Positions 15,101 to 24,714 of a DNA stretch of 64,000 nt are shown here, piece by piece (within the stretch, counting starts at the first letter, position 1; every line of letters begins with the position of its first letter). This DNA comes from Mactra quadrangularis. Lineage: Eukaryota; Mollusca; Bivalvia; Venerida; Mactridae. Both the position numbers and the translations under genes were made by a program. Location: assembly GCA_025267735.1 (NCBI GenBank), contig CM046299.1, forward strand, positions 37,400,887-37,464,886, written 5' to 3'. Under the pieces are notes generated by a model. It saw nothing but the letters and a program-made list of their open reading frames with translations, searched no databases and had not been told where the DNA came from.

Positions 15101-18100
15101 ATAAAAGAGGCATTACTCCCAGAACATACATCCATAGTAACGACCCTTTATAGTTAAGAAGATGGCCTGTCCTATGTGTCACAATGTTATCAGAGTTATA
15201 TCAGGTAAATGTAAAAATCTTTAAAAATACTGCGAAGCATAGAACTGTCACGTTTTGAAAAGTGGCATTACTTTTAAGATTCACTACAAAAACTATTTCA
15301 TATTATGCCCTTGGGTCAAAATTTACTCTCCCCCTGGGATCACAAGATTTACATAATGTTATGTAAAAAAAATAAAACTCGGTTTCTCTAATACTAAATA
15401 GGCTCGAACTTTCATTTATGTTATTCGCAGGTTGTGGTTGGACAGCTTTTTTCTTATTGCGTGGCGTAGACGATGTAAACAAGCTACAAAACATAATGAT
15501 TTCGTCATGAATGTTATAATGAGAAAATGTCACATGAACGTGACCCTCATAACGAAATATAAAAATCTTTAATTAGAAGTAGTTGAGTGGAGATTTTTAG
15601 ATCAGCTTTTAATCAGATTGCATAATTCTACTATTGATAATTTTGTTTCTGACCTAAGATTAGTTGATACATTATTTATTGTATTTCACAGCACTAAGCA
15701 ATTATAGCAGGTTAAGAAGCTATTCTAATGAGATAAGTTATTAATGAATTGTAACACGTACTTAATAACAGAGTAGAAACTAATTTTTCCAATAAAAGAA
15801 CTTTCAAGGCTTAAATGATTCCAATCAAAATGTTTGTGTAAATTCAATAGACAAATATAAATATTAATTAAAATTTATAGAACAAAACATTTACAGCAGT
15901 ATTAAGTTATACTTATACTCTATTTAAAGCCACTAAACGAAGACAAAATCGTTATCATCAATTTAAAAACAAGTAAAACCATCAAAAAGACAATAGAATA
16001 TAACTGCCTTTGGATTATAATAACTCTCTCTAGCGGGTTCCCTTTTAGGGGTCAAGTTATTCAAAATATCAATTTCTTATAAAAGTAGGGTACTTTTATA
16101 ACATGCAAATTAGATTACGGAGATATCCTCTCAGCCAATCAAGTTGCTTAAAAGGTGTTAAAAAACTTTGATAAAATTTACACAAAATTGTAAAGTGTTG
16201 GATAGGTCATAACGTTTTTGTATAACGTAAGACTTAATGGGTTCGTTTCTTTTTCCCATCAATATATGTTCATGTATGAAACTATTTACATGATTTCGTG
16301 AGTTTTAATTGGCTTTCGCACGAAATTCACTATACAAAACGTGTATTTATCAAAGCAGAAAATTTGTTGACTTAAGATTTGAAGTTGTGGTTATTTTTAG
16401 CCACGACGGGATGTTCCGATCTAGTTCGTTGAGTTCCGTGATTTTCCGTACAGTCATTACGTTGGGTTTTATCGCTAATTTCAAAATAATATAAGTATAA
16501 ATTCTGGAGCCAATACTTGTGTTTTTTGTGACTTAGATGCGTTTTACATATTCATTTAATGTTTGCATGAGTTTTAAGCAAAAGCATGATACTTGACAAT
16601 TATCAGCGTTCTATTTAGTAATGGGGCTTTAAGTACGATATGTAGCAATTACATACGACATGTTAACAGAAAAATGTAGTAAACAATACACGATAAAAGG
16701 GCAAAAATACATCAAATCTATGATAAGAATTGAGGAGAACTTTATAAAAAATTTTCTTTCGTTCCAATCCTATTCAAAACTGTTTTAACTGTTGTCAATT
16801 AAATATTACTATTAATGTACATTCTGAGAAAGAAATATATTTATTTTTTACTAGGTTTAACGCCGTGTCGACACAATTTTTGTCATTTTACGGCGACCAG
16901 CGCACATAACCTAGCTTTCCTGGACCCTTGTCTATAACCAGTACTCACCTACCCTTCCACAAGACCGGAAACTTCTCTATATTATCTTATTAATGGAGAA
17001 AAATTGACATTATTGTCCAATTTTTATGGAAGGGTATAACCTCCCCGGGTGGGATTCGAACCCGTACCCCCCTTCGAACTCGAGAATCCAAATCCCAGCG
17101 CTTTACCAACTGCGCTATCGACCGGGTCGAAATATGTTTAAAACGAAAAATATAATGCTACAGAGATTTCAAATGTTTGAGTTGTTACTATAAAGACTTA
17201 GAGTCATATTAATTTTTCAGATACGTAATGGATCAGAAATTACCTCCCCTGTTATACGACATATATGTGGATTTGTTGTACCTGATCCAGTGTTTACTAC
17301 TGTGAGTAATGTATCAATGGGATTTGTATCTGATTCATCTATTACATATTCAGGATATGATATATCTTATACAGCAACTGATCAAGGTAAACAAATTGTT
17401 GATTTGTTCGTCTAGAGGCGGATTGTAGGATTTGTCAAAGGAGTTGTCGCAATGGCAGTATTGAAGGAGAAGACATGATGTGAAAAAATACTTGGAATAT
17501 AAATGATGATTTGAGTCATGTCATGACCTTTCAAGATCTTCTCAAGATGTTAATTATGTGTAACGTAAAGGGCCATTAGATTTGTTTCCGGGCATGTTTG
17601 TCTTAGTTTGTCTATGTACGTCATGGTATATACCATAACGGATTATGAATGTAAATTGTGAGAATGTATTTTTTTGGCATTTGTTCATTCTTTCACAAAG
17701 GCAGTTATTGTTAACATTTAACTTTAATGGTGACTTGTAATGTGTAGACAAAGTATACACTTGTTTATGAAAAGTTGTTATACATGGAATTCGGTATACA
17801 TCCAAATAGAATGGTAGAACATCACAATGAATGGTCGGATTATAAAAATATCAAGTAAAAATGCAATCTGCTGTTAAGACCACATTGATTATTGCAAAAG
17901 CATGCAATTGTTTAACAATTGTAAGTCCTGTATACTTAACTTGAAAATAACGTGGTCTTATATGAAAAAGTAATGCTTATTTCGATTATATTGTTTTTTA
18001 AATGGGTTTAACGCCGTGTCAACACAATGTAGGTCATTATACGGCGTCCAGCGCACATAACCTAGCTTACCTGGACCCTTGTCTATAACCAGTACTCACC

Positions 18101-20069
18101 TACCCTTCCACAAGGCCGGAAAGTTCTCCATATATCCTATAAATGGAGGAAAATTGACATAATTGTCAAATTTTCATGGAAGGGTATAACCTCCCCGGCC
18201 GGGATTCGAACTCGTACCCCCTTCGGGACACGAGATTCTAAATCCCTGCGCGCTACTAACTGCGTCACCGACCTTTACTGTATATGTTTAACAGAAGGCA
18301 TATAGGTTGCAGCGAAGAAGTGCGTTAATTCTCAAGTCTATCAGACTTTAAAGATCTTTGTTGTTTACAGGAATGGGTTGTGGTGGTAACATAACTGGAA
18401 TCAATGGAAGTTTTACAAGCCCTGGTTACCCTGGCAACTATACAGAATCAAGTACATGTATCTGGACTATACGTGTTCCACAGAGAAGGGTGATAACAAT
18501 CACTTTCACAGATATAAGAATGTTTGACACTGTAAATTGTGCAACTGATTATGTAGTTGTTTATGATGCTAACTCCATGTTAGGAAGATTTTGTGGAGGG
18601 GTAAGATCTTATATAAATATGATTGTAATTATTTACACGCTACAACTCACTTAAAAGGCCGATCAATCACTCGATCAATGTTCATGTGTTCATAGATTTC
18701 AATATAAGGTAGAATGCAGTAAAAGCTAGTGTTATAATGTTTCTGATCGTTTTATGCGGAAATGCCAAAAAGTTATAATTATGTGTGGTTCTGAATTACT
18801 GTCTTTTTTGTCTTCGTTTGTGATTCGCGCTTTATCAGAAGATTTCGACAAAAACACGTAATGAACTACTAATTTTGTTATCAAAAGAATGAATAGTTTG
18901 AAACTGTGCCACAATATTAGGGACTTACGTTTTCCACATAAACGAATGAGTACAAAATTAAAAGTATAGTGCGTAAATATTGACCCCGACCTGACCTTGA
19001 CGCAAGAGTATTCATTGCATTGAATACGAATGTAGTATCAATGCTCGATTACACAGTGACCGTGAGGATTATGAGTTAAAACCTAACACACAAACCCACT
19101 TCTATAATTTTACGATCGCTGCCAAAGTGTAGAATAGGCGTGGTACTGACTTTAGTCTGGATATTTGTAGATAATTATTAGATGCAAATGTGAAAGGTCA
19201 GGTCGGGGTCAATATTTACGCACTATACAATTACATGACATGTTTACAAAATTGATTTATAGTCACGTAAGCCGTTACAAACACGTGCATAATCGTGTAC
19301 ACGCATACGGAAACTCACGATTTAATGTAAGTGAAGCATGTAATTAAAATAATAAGGAAGTTCAACCTCATGTTAATTTTGTCGGACTATAAGTGCAATT
19401 GATAAATATTGGCCACAACGAAGGACAAGAGACGGCCATCGACCATAATAGCCTACCATTGATTACTGTCCGCTTAGTTAGCTACAGATATGGTCACAAA
19501 CTAGGAAATAGTCAGGTTTGAGTCTGAGGTGCCATGAATATCCCCAACAGTTGGAGAATGTCCACCAGCCTTCATAAAACGCTGTGAAGGCTTGTGGTGA
19601 ACTTGATGGACGTTTTACACGCATTCGAGTTTCGTACCCAATTATTTTTTGCACCAGTTATGCACATGTGTTATTATTTAAAATATATTATATTTCTTCA
19701 TGTGATATATTTTGTTATTTCCATGTAACTGTTTAGATGCTTTCTAAACTAAAGCCATTAAACTGAAACATCATTCCGTTGAAATTGTATTTGGAAAAAA
19801 GTAGTTAATAATTTTACGAGTGATTTATTCTACTCTTGACTTATAATATTAAGGTTATATAACCTTATGATGATATATATCATTTGTAATGTTGCGCTTA
19901 TATCATATCATAAAAAATGTTTGTAGAGCACAGCTTACTTTCTAACTTCTCTATTTTTTTTCAGGAATTACCAGCTGTTATGACGACAAGTCATAATGTT
20001 GCGTTTGTAAAACATGTCTCAGATGGCGTTGGCTCGGCTATTGGATTTCGAATCATCTACTCGAGTTAA
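34..20069 (+). CDS. cubilin-like multi-CUB secreted protein, C-terminal part (17 exons, 5' incomplete)
   Basis: Seventeen exons with AG/GT boundaries join in one frame over 977 codons to a TAA at 20067-20069. They encode the C-terminal half of one CUB domain and eight complete CUB domains with no other domain between. All eight complete CUBs keep four cysteines, opening mostly with CGG, then a C(x)W/Y/F pair, then CxYDYVE-type and FCG-type sites. Most keep the Asp pair (YD..., SDxS) of calcium-binding CUBs. CUB domains of cubilin bind ligands such as intrinsic factor-B12 and albumin in endocytosis; here ligand and tissue are unknown. The protein stops right after the last CUB with no transmembrane segment, as in cubilin, which is tethered through amnionless. 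Introns between domains are mostly phase 1, so the domains are exchangeable units. The start and any EGF region lie left of base 1. It could instead be another CUB-repeat protein, because the N-terminal region that would decide is absent. Confidence 0.85.
399..568 (+). repeat. SINE family C, 5'-truncated copy
   Basis: It matches the reverse complement of the fuller copy at 50970-51181 from the GACCGGTCGCGG-like end of the head through the middle and tail, including GTACTGGTGATAGA and TGTCCAGGAAACCT. Most of the tRNA-like head is missing. It lies in the intron after exon 1. Confidence 0.75.
993..1891. mobile_element. Tigger/pogo-like non-autonomous TIR element with subterminal repeats
   Basis: The ends (993-1014 and 1870-1891) are exact 22-bp inverted repeats containing CTCTGAAAACCGGAC. 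TA lies at each edge, as expected for a Tc1/mariner/pogo TA target. Inside, TCCGGTTTTCAGAGG recurs near both ends (about 1035, 1053, 1697, 1774, 1839 and 1855). No transposase frame remains. It lies in the intron after exon 1. Confidence 0.75.
1981..2102 (+). CDS. exon 2: N-terminal half of CUB 2
   Basis: The acceptor TTCTTACAG ends at 1980 and the donor GTTTGT starts at 2103. It enters in phase 1 and ends in phase 0. It encodes ECGGMVTQPTG, SPNFPQNYD and the second Cys in DACAWS. The donor GTTTGT is not ideal but the frame joins exactly to the next exon (QIV then VNFTHF). Confidence 0.87.
2690..2760. repeat. short AAAGCGCT...AGGCGCTT repeat remnant
   Basis: A TAAAGCGCTC motif and a downstream AAAGGCGCTTA form an imperfect hairpin of a kind common in animal repeat remnants. 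It lies in the intron between exons 2 and 3. Confidence 0.35.
2926..3151 (+). CDS. exon 3: C-terminal half of CUB 2
   Basis: The acceptor CCTTTCAG ends at 2925 and the donor GTAAGT starts at 3152. It enters in phase 0 and ends in phase 1. It contains CEYDYVEIFNG, KFCGTN and FFSDESES, so the calcium-site residues are intact. Confidence 0.92.
3433..3513. mobile_element. 81-bp fold-back miniature element
   Basis: The ends CATCGTCGGCAACCACGGTAC and GTACCGTGGGATAACCGACGATG are inverted repeats. A related longer copy is at 37195-37386. It lies in the intron between exons 3 and 4. Confidence 0.7.
4346..4530 (+). CDS. exon 4: N-terminal half of CUB 3
   Basis: The acceptor TTTTTTACAG ends at 4345 and the donor GTTTGT starts at 4531. 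It enters in phase 1 and ends in phase 0. It encodes GCGGLF, STPNYPSSYPHN, ECVWDI and CTYDYVE. Confidence 0.92.
5020..5179 (+). CDS. exon 5: C-terminal half of CUB 3
   Basis: The acceptor TTTTAACAG ends at 5019 and the donor GTATTT starts at 5180. It enters in phase 0 and ends in phase 1. It encodes LGRWCYN (Trp in place of the usual Phe before Cys) and KFRSDPTTNGNGF. Confidence 0.9.
5802..5957 (+). CDS. exon 6: N-terminal half of CUB 4
   Basis: The acceptor ATTTCAG ends at 5801 and the donor GTAAGT starts at 5958. It encodes ECGGIL, SPGHPGRY and MCNYSL. It ends in phase 1 inside a Ser codon, unlike the phase-0 mid-domain introns of most neighbours. Confidence 0.9.
6741..6921 (+). CDS. exon 7: C-terminal half of CUB 4
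   Basis: The acceptor TGTTTAAG ends at 6740 and the donor GTATGT starts at 6922. It encodes CRYDSVSVFAG, KFCGR and FKTDGSLTGTGF. It leaves in phase 2, the only between-domain intron in this stretch that is not phase 1. Confidence 0.9.
7644..7778 (+). CDS. exon 8: N-terminal half of CUB 5
   Basis: The acceptor TTTTTTAG ends at 7643 and the donor GTTAGT starts at 7779. It enters and ends in phase 2. It encodes SECGGVYTAPSGV and NCTWNVTV with potential N-glycosylation sequons. Confidence 0.9.
8218..8438 (+). CDS. exon 9: C-terminal half of CUB 5
   Basis: The acceptor ATATTCCAG ends at 8217 and the donor GTAAGA starts at 8439. It enters in phase 2 and ends in phase 1. It encodes CRYDYVDVLDG, RFCGN and FITDSSVTRGGF, a complete calcium-site signature. 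Confidence 0.92.
8574..8718. mobile_element. MITE with TCTCAACTGTCAAA ends, copy 1
   Basis: Inverted ends read TTTTCTCAACTGTCAAA(A)CATGAATAATTT on one side and its complement on the other, with about 145 bp in all and no coding potential. Two more copies are at 26822 and 35293. It lies in the intron between exons 9 and 10. Confidence 0.75.
9301..9500 (+). CDS. exon 10: N-terminal half of CUB 6
   Basis: The acceptor AAATTACAG ends at 9300 and the donor GTAAAT starts at 9501. It enters in phase 1 and ends in phase 0. It encodes GCGGRLNGTSG, LDCRWMI and MCIYDSLR. The usual SPxYP strand is replaced by a divergent acidic stretch (SVDIDNDG). Confidence 0.9.
9965..10081 (+). repeat. SINE 3' tail remnant
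   Basis: The stretch ends TGTTGGTACGCCGTAAAACCC followed by ACAAACAAACAAA, the tail of the local SINE families. No tRNA-like head is recognisable. It lies in the intron between exons 10 and 11. Confidence 0.5.
10398..10560 (+). CDS. exon 11: C-terminal half of CUB 6
   Basis: The acceptor TTTTTACAG ends at 10397 and the donor GTAAGT starts at 10561. It enters in phase 0 and ends in phase 1. It encodes IYDGMSDDD, TYCGSN and FISDVSITGRGF. Confidence 0.92.
11013..11224 (+). CDS. exon 12: N-terminal half of CUB 7
   Basis: The acceptor CTTTCAG ends at 11012 and the donor GTAAGA starts at 11225. It enters in phase 1 and ends in phase 0. It encodes PCGGLY, SPGYPNPS, RCRWTIEAP and CNIEFLEIRD; the usual YD is replaced by IE. 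Confidence 0.9.
11502..11640 (+). CDS. exon 13: C-terminal half of CUB 7
   Basis: The acceptor AATTTCAG ends at 11501 and the donor GTAAGT starts at 11641. It enters in phase 0 and ends in phase 1. It encodes HACGVIPP and YVVTSGNSPGFQLTY. The SDxS calcium loop of the other CUBs is replaced by TSGNS. Confidence 0.9.
12203..13493. mobile_element. hAT-type non-autonomous element with 8-bp target duplication
   Basis: The target duplication CTATAAAG sits at 12203-12210 and 13486-13493. The element between (12211-13485) starts TAGGGCTCTA and ends with its complement, and carries subterminal ATCGATAT-rich repeats on both sides. No transposase frame is left. A different miniature element is nested at 12570-12953. 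It lies in the intron between exons 13 and 14. Confidence 0.85.
12570..12953. mobile_element. MITE with ATTCGGAACTCCT ends, nested in the hAT element
   Basis: It aligns along its length with 21634-21995, sharing CGGAACTCCT, GAATAACCTCGGACAT, GTTGAAGTAAACAAAT, CCCCCACGAATCCTTCC and the terminal GTTCCGAATG. It sits wholly inside the hAT-type element and so is either nested or part of that family. Confidence 0.75.
13537..13718 (+). CDS. exon 14: N-terminal half of CUB 8
   Basis: The acceptor TTCTTCAG ends at 13536 and the donor GTTTGT starts at 13719. It enters in phase 1 and ends in phase 0. It encodes SCNRTYYGNSG (CNR in place of CGG), SPGWPGRYP, NCQFRIEAP and CRFDYLE. It is followed by a 3.5 kb intron carrying two SINEs. 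Confidence 0.9.
13752..14015 (-). repeat. tRNA-derived SINE family A, copy 1
   Basis: On the minus strand it starts with a tRNA-like head carrying a B-box relative of GGTTCGAATCC and ends with a GGCGTTAAACCC tail. It lies in the intron after exon 14. The head is diverged. Confidence 0.8.
14583..15060. repeat. dispersed repeat beginning TTAGCTCACTTGAGCACGAGG
   Basis: It opens with a TTAGCTCACTTGAGCACGAGGTCCGTCCGTCG motif that I associate with dispersed bivalve repeats. The right boundary is approximate and no coding frame is visible. It lies in the intron between exons 14 and 15. Confidence 0.4.
15395..15620. repeat. dispersed repeat F, copy 1
   Basis: It shares blocks with 20955-21210: GGTTGGACAGC, ATAATGAGAAAATGTCAC, GAACGTGACCCTCATAACGA and TTTTAGATCAG. 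The identity of the family is unknown. Confidence 0.6.
16854..17129 (-). repeat. tRNA-derived SINE family A, copy 2
   Basis: It carries a minus-strand tRNA-like head with GGTTCGAATCCCACC and a tail of GACACGGCGTTAAACC. It ends about 90 bp before exon 15, in the same intron as copy 1. Confidence 0.88.
17221..17386 (+). CDS. exon 15: C-terminal half of CUB 8
   Basis: The acceptor ATTTTTCAG ends at 17220 and the donor GTAAAC starts at 17387. It enters in phase 0 and ends in phase 1. It encodes IRNGSE, HICGFVVPDP and FVSDSSITYSGY. Confidence 0.92.
18003..18275 (-). repeat. tRNA-derived SINE family A, copy 3
   Basis: It has full family A layout on the minus strand, head at right and GGCGTTAAACCC tail at left. 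It lies in the intron between exons 15 and 16, about 95 bp before exon 16. Confidence 0.87.
18371..18600 (+). CDS. exon 16: most of CUB 9
   Basis: The acceptor GTTTACAG ends at 18370 and the donor GTAAGA starts at 18601. It enters in phase 1 and ends in phase 0. It encodes GCGGNITG, SPGYPGNY, TCIWTI, CATDYVVVYD and RFCGG. The mid-domain intron of this last CUB lies later than in the others, after the FCGG strand. Confidence 0.92.
18964..19228. mobile_element. MITE with perfect 35-bp terminal inverted repeats
   Basis: Bases 18964-18998 are the exact reverse complement of 19194-19228, beginning GTATAGTGCGTAAATATTG. A TA inside each outer end may be the target site. The interior has no coding potential. 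It lies in the last intron of the CUB gene. Confidence 0.88.
19965..20069 (+). CDS. exon 17: end of CUB 9 and stop codon
   Basis: The acceptor TTTTTTTCAG ends at 19964. It enters in phase 0 and encodes ELPAVMTTSHN, KHVSDGVGSAIGF and RIIYSS, then TAA at 20067-20069. No hydrophobic tail or GPI-type signal follows. Confidence 0.9.
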   Translation, partial: ELPAVMTTSHNVAFVKHVSDGVGSAIGFRIIYSS

Positions 20070-20660
20070 TGAAATTATATAAAATTGTTTCTTACTTGGA
20101 TTGATGGTGATTAAAATTTAACTCAAATATTTCTGACCATCTGTGGTATTCGTATTTGACATTTAAAATGTGTGCAATGAATTTATAGTGCAATAATTCT
20201 TATTTACCTAATGTAAACTAGCCTGGAAAATGCTGGAGTTTAGCTTTTTTGTGATCATAATATAAAGTTCTTCGGCAATGCCCCTTTTTGCCATAAACTG
20301 ATTCACAGTTAGCCATGAATGTTAGAAACATGGTCCTTTGAACTAATTCAAAATACAGCATTAATTTAACAAATGATTCAATCTGTATTTAGAAAAATGG
20401 CTTTGATGATTGTAAAAATACTTGCAGTGTGATTGAAATATGACAATATATATCATGTAAATGACTGATCTATATCAATATTTTTTTCTATTTATCTAAA
20501 TATAATATTTCGATAATATGTTATGTTGTATCAAGCATTTATCATACCCAATTAAATGTATACATTTTACTTCAAACAATTATTTTATTATTATTATCAT
20601 TGTACAGTAAAGTTGTGGAAGTTTTTTTTCTATAATATAATAAAATAATATAATAATAAA
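20070..20660 (+). other. 3' UTR of the CUB gene with candidate poly(A) signals
   Basis: The sequence after the stop is AT-rich and open in no frame. An ATTAAA lies at 20551-20556 and an AATAAA at 20655-20660, either of which could be the cleavage signal. Which is used cannot be told from sequence alone. Confidence 0.45.
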
Positions 20661-20954
20661 CATACTATTTTGAAAATATATCTCCCGGGTGATATGCTGG
20701 ACTTATGGCACATTGTCTTACAATTTAATATGGAGATGCAATCGCCGTTTCTGGAAGACTATTCCATCAATTATGTCAGCTGAAAAGAATGAGTCTTTAT
20801 ACACATTGAAGACGGTAAAATGAGCCGGTAGCGACAAGTATTTTCTTTGGTGTGAACACACCTGCAGGGATGAGTATTCTCCTGGAGTCAATCGGGTCAG
20901 GACGATATGAACTTTGTGTGGATTACACTCTTAATAGCATCATGATTTCGTAAC

Positions 20955-21210
20955 TTCTATTTTTAGACCGAGGTTTACGAGCTATTTTGACGATGGAGTT
21001 ATTCACAAGGTGGATTGGACAGCCTTTTTCAAATTGCATGACGTAGGAGACGTTAACAAGTTACTTTACACAATGATTGCATCATGAATATTATAATGAG
21101 AAAATGTCACCTGAACGTGACCCTCATAACGAAATAGTCAGATCCTAAATTAAGCGAGTACGCAAGGCAATAATTTTAGATCAGGTTTTTAATCAGTTTG
21201 AATTGTGTAC
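20955..21210. repeat. dispersed repeat F, copy 2
   Basis: It matches 15395-15620 in several blocks, the longest being ATAATGAGAAAATGTCAC and GAACGTGACCCTCATAACGA. One copy is intronic and one intergenic, so it is dispersed. Confidence 0.6.
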
Positions 21211-21514
21211 ATCATAGTTGCATTGGCTTATTTGGTTTGCACTTAGATTTTTCTCAACCCAGTTTGTTCAACATCTCAGTTACGGCACAATGAATAAACT
21301 GGGTATTTGTGAAATATCTGATATAAGACCTGAAATGTTTAATACACTCGATGTTTGATTGGCTATTATTTAAGATATCTGTGAATTTAAAACATTTCCT
21401 GACACTTATATTAAGTTATTTTTAGATCTTCAGGGATGTGATACCTCACAGTTATCATTTACTCTTGGATAGAGTGGAATAATTACAGGTTAATTTCTCG
21501 CTCCGGAAAATTAG

Positions 21515-21590
21515 AAGAGCCTCTAGTGGGATTTGAACCCATGACCTGTCCGTTCCTATGCGCGCACCGTTTCACTGGACCACTACTTCA
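21515..21590 (-). repeat. tRNA-like SINE head fragment
   Basis: On the minus strand it has a GGTTCAAATCCCA B-box relative and an A-box-like GTCCAGTGAAACGG region. It lacks any SINE tail I recognise. It is unlikely to be a working tRNA gene because the stems do not close. Confidence 0.45.
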
Positions 21591-21633
21591 AATTTCAATA
21601 GTCATTGGCATACACCAAATCGTTCAGTTAAAA

Positions 21634-21995
21634 GACATTCGGAACTCCTCGGCCATTCGCTACGAATAACCTCGGACATATTTAGGCGCCATTTTGGAAA
21701 AACCGGTGTTGAAGTAAACAAATACACGATCGTTAAGGCGATGACTGAAGTTTCGTTTTTAGTCCGTAAATTTGAAATAGCTCATTTCAATGATACCGAT
21801 TAACAATATTTAGTTCAATCTATAACAAATAAATATGTTAAGACAAAGATCTGTGTGTATACTACAAGAACTATTTCGTGTAACCGTTACGTGCTTCGCC
21901 TCGCGTAGGTAGTAAAATCACAAAAATCCAGTGAAGACCCCCCACGAATCCTTCCGAGATTATTCATTCATGAAAGGTCGAGGAGTTCCGAATGA
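21634..21995. mobile_element. MITE with ATTCGGAACTCCT ends, full copy
   Basis: It starts ACATTCGGAACTCCTCGG and ends CGAGGAGTTCCGAATG, a complementary pair of ends. It matches the nested copy at 12570-12953 and a remnant at 40025-40082. Confidence 0.78.
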
Positions 21996-24714
21996 GTTAA
22001 TAGATTGTATAACTTGATAATATGAAATAGATTCCAACTTGTAATATACACGGATCAGTATGAACATAACTGTATAGCTACGATAATGATAAATCAAAGC
22101 ACTGAAAGCACTTAGTAAACGTATTATTGAAATTGAGGAAGAGAGCCGAGTACAAACAAATGTAAAAAATGACAAGGGAGAGAGTTGTCATAACCCAAAC
22201 ATCGAAATCTTAAACTCGATCAATAATGACATAAATACTAGTCATATTGAGACAGGGAAAAATGACTGAAACAACAACAAAATATAGGTTAAGCGTAAGC
22301 CTTTGTTGGAGTAATTTTTTAAGTACAAATAAATTAAACATTGTCGTGGTGTTTCAGCAACTATTGTTGTTCCACTCGTTATTTCTACATTTTTAGTCGA
22401 TGTTGTTCACATAGTGTTTTGTTTCATAACTTTTGACTTATGTAAAAGAAAATTGATCTATTCTTTATTATAGTTAATGAGGAAGTTTTAATCCAAAATT
22501 ATTATATTTAATCATACTTACATTGTTATAAAATATGATTAAAATGATAATTTTCTATTCGCAACTATATAAACTACAATTATCAGTTAAGTATATAAAA
22601 TTAAATGAAATTCAAAACGAACTCACAATATAAAATAAGTAAAGTTTGAAGTCTCAGCGAACAGCTATTATATTAAAACAATCACATGAGCACCGTTATA
22701 AATAGCTTGAAATGGAAAAGAAAAGAAAATTCATTTCATAAATCAAGGAAGCATCTACTTACAATTAGACAAATCGTCCTTAAGTACTTGTATTGCAACT
22801 TGAAGACTTATTTTATTATCTCGACTACGTTTTGTTTAGAGCGAACATGAATACATTATTGATGTCAATCGACTGGAAAATCCACAATCGACTAATCGGA
22901 GAAATCTGTTGGGCTAAACCGACTGACTTTCCGATTATAATCGTTTGAATGCTAAAATTTATGTAGCTAAATGTTCATCATTGTCTCACAAAGCCATGCA
23001 AAATACACATCTACTTAAATGGACAAAAACTGTATTTTACATGTTTTAAGTTTATTTGTGTCAATGGATTGCCGCAAAAGGATATAGTTACGTTGTTCTT
23101 AAACACATTTTTCTGCCGAATCCGCCATTACAGCATGCAGACGAAAATAAATTACCTTCCTTGGGTACTGGCTAATTTTCCGCAACGTCGCCGTCCATGA
23201 AAATCTTATCCGATAATCGTCGCTCAATTTTTTTAACCGATTTCGGCGATGTCGGCGATAATCGGTACATCACTAGTATACATACACTCAATCAAAACGC
23301 CAATAGCACTGCCGCACATGGTTTTTTTATGGAGTACACATGTATAAGACAGGATTATTTGACAAACGGAAGCAACACAAAGGAACTTTCCCTTAAATAA
23401 GTCATATAAGGTACACTTCAATTGCACAACAGCATATCCTATGCTTGTTAACGAGTAATGCGGACTAAATTAATTGACATAGTAAGTCCGCTTCTTAACC
23501 TAAAAAATCCCCATGACGATTTGTCTTGCAATACATGAGATAAACCATGCCTTTGATTCATCACAAAAGATTTATTTGTAGTTTCCATGAATGTGAATAG
23601 TGCTGATTAAATATCCGAGTGCGGAGACCCTGTCACCCTTAACATAATAAGTTAATTCAGTCCGCTATTACCGAGGTCCATCTTTTTCTTATCAGTGAAA
23701 ACTATTATAGAACTATGTATCTATACCCATGTTTTCAGGGACTTTCTATATATATATAATACTAGTTTCGCTTGATCAGATAATTCAAGTACAACATTTA
23801 TTTATATGTCATTTTACGTGATGCAATTTGTAGTTTGTTTCTATTTTTTTCACAAACGAATGCCTGATTTCAAGTTTCTGGAAAAGATTAAAGTCATTAG
23901 ATTGAATTTAGTAAATTTAAATTCCCAATCAGTTGCACATAAAAACGAATTTAAATCTTTGCCATTTTCATTACAAAGAGCTATGGAGACGATTGCAATG
24001 ATTGTTTTCATCTCTGGTAACTTGCATTCATTTCGACTTAGTATACATATAATGGTACTGGAAATTACAAATGTAATACAAATAAAATATTTAATTAGTA
24101 AGTAAAACTTCTTGTTCATGATATGCCAACCATCGCTAGTGATGTCACAAGATATCTCAATATCTGCAGTTTGACACTCAGCCATATTATTTAGTGAATC
24201 GCTTGCAGTTTAACCAACAATAGCATTAAGGTTTTAGGGTGACACAAAGTATTGCCTACATTGTAATAAGCTTGTGCGAATTGGCAAATTTGATCGTGAA
24301 CACCCGTTATATGATTCATGATTATGACAGTATGTGACACATGACATGTAAATACGACATCACTTCCATTATCGTTCTATACTAACAGTTTATCCTTAAA
24401 AAGTATGCAAACGTATCTGTTTGAAAACTCTTATATGTACGTTGTATGCTTTCAGCCATCTTATAACTTTAGACGTAAGTTATGGGAATGGTGCTAACCA
24501 GTTTCATCGGTTTGACATATTGTTAATATATTTACATAGTGTTTGAATAGATATCTATATAACTTAAGAGATATGCCAGTGAATACAAGGACATGCTATC
24601 TTAAGTATGAAAACTATTCTCCGTTTTAAATAAGTGAAGAACATGTAGTTCAACATCAGTATTTGTACCACTAATGATACTTGAATATTTTAGTTTGTAC
24701 AAAAGCGAACAAAC

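Larger units (their letters stand above)
20661..24690. other. intergenic, mostly without recognised features
   Basis: Between the CUB gene and the C2 gene I see repeat F copy 2, a tRNA-like fragment, one MITE and a stretch at about 22850-23280 with recurrent ATCGACT/AATCGG motifs that may be hAT-like debris. Overlapping frames of about 100 codons at 23806-24185 on both strands look random. Nothing else is supported. Confidence 0.5.

Noticed and set aside
23806..24185. Overlapping frames of about 100 codons on both strands
   Set aside because: Both strands are open only by composition; no domain, splice signal or conservation is visible.
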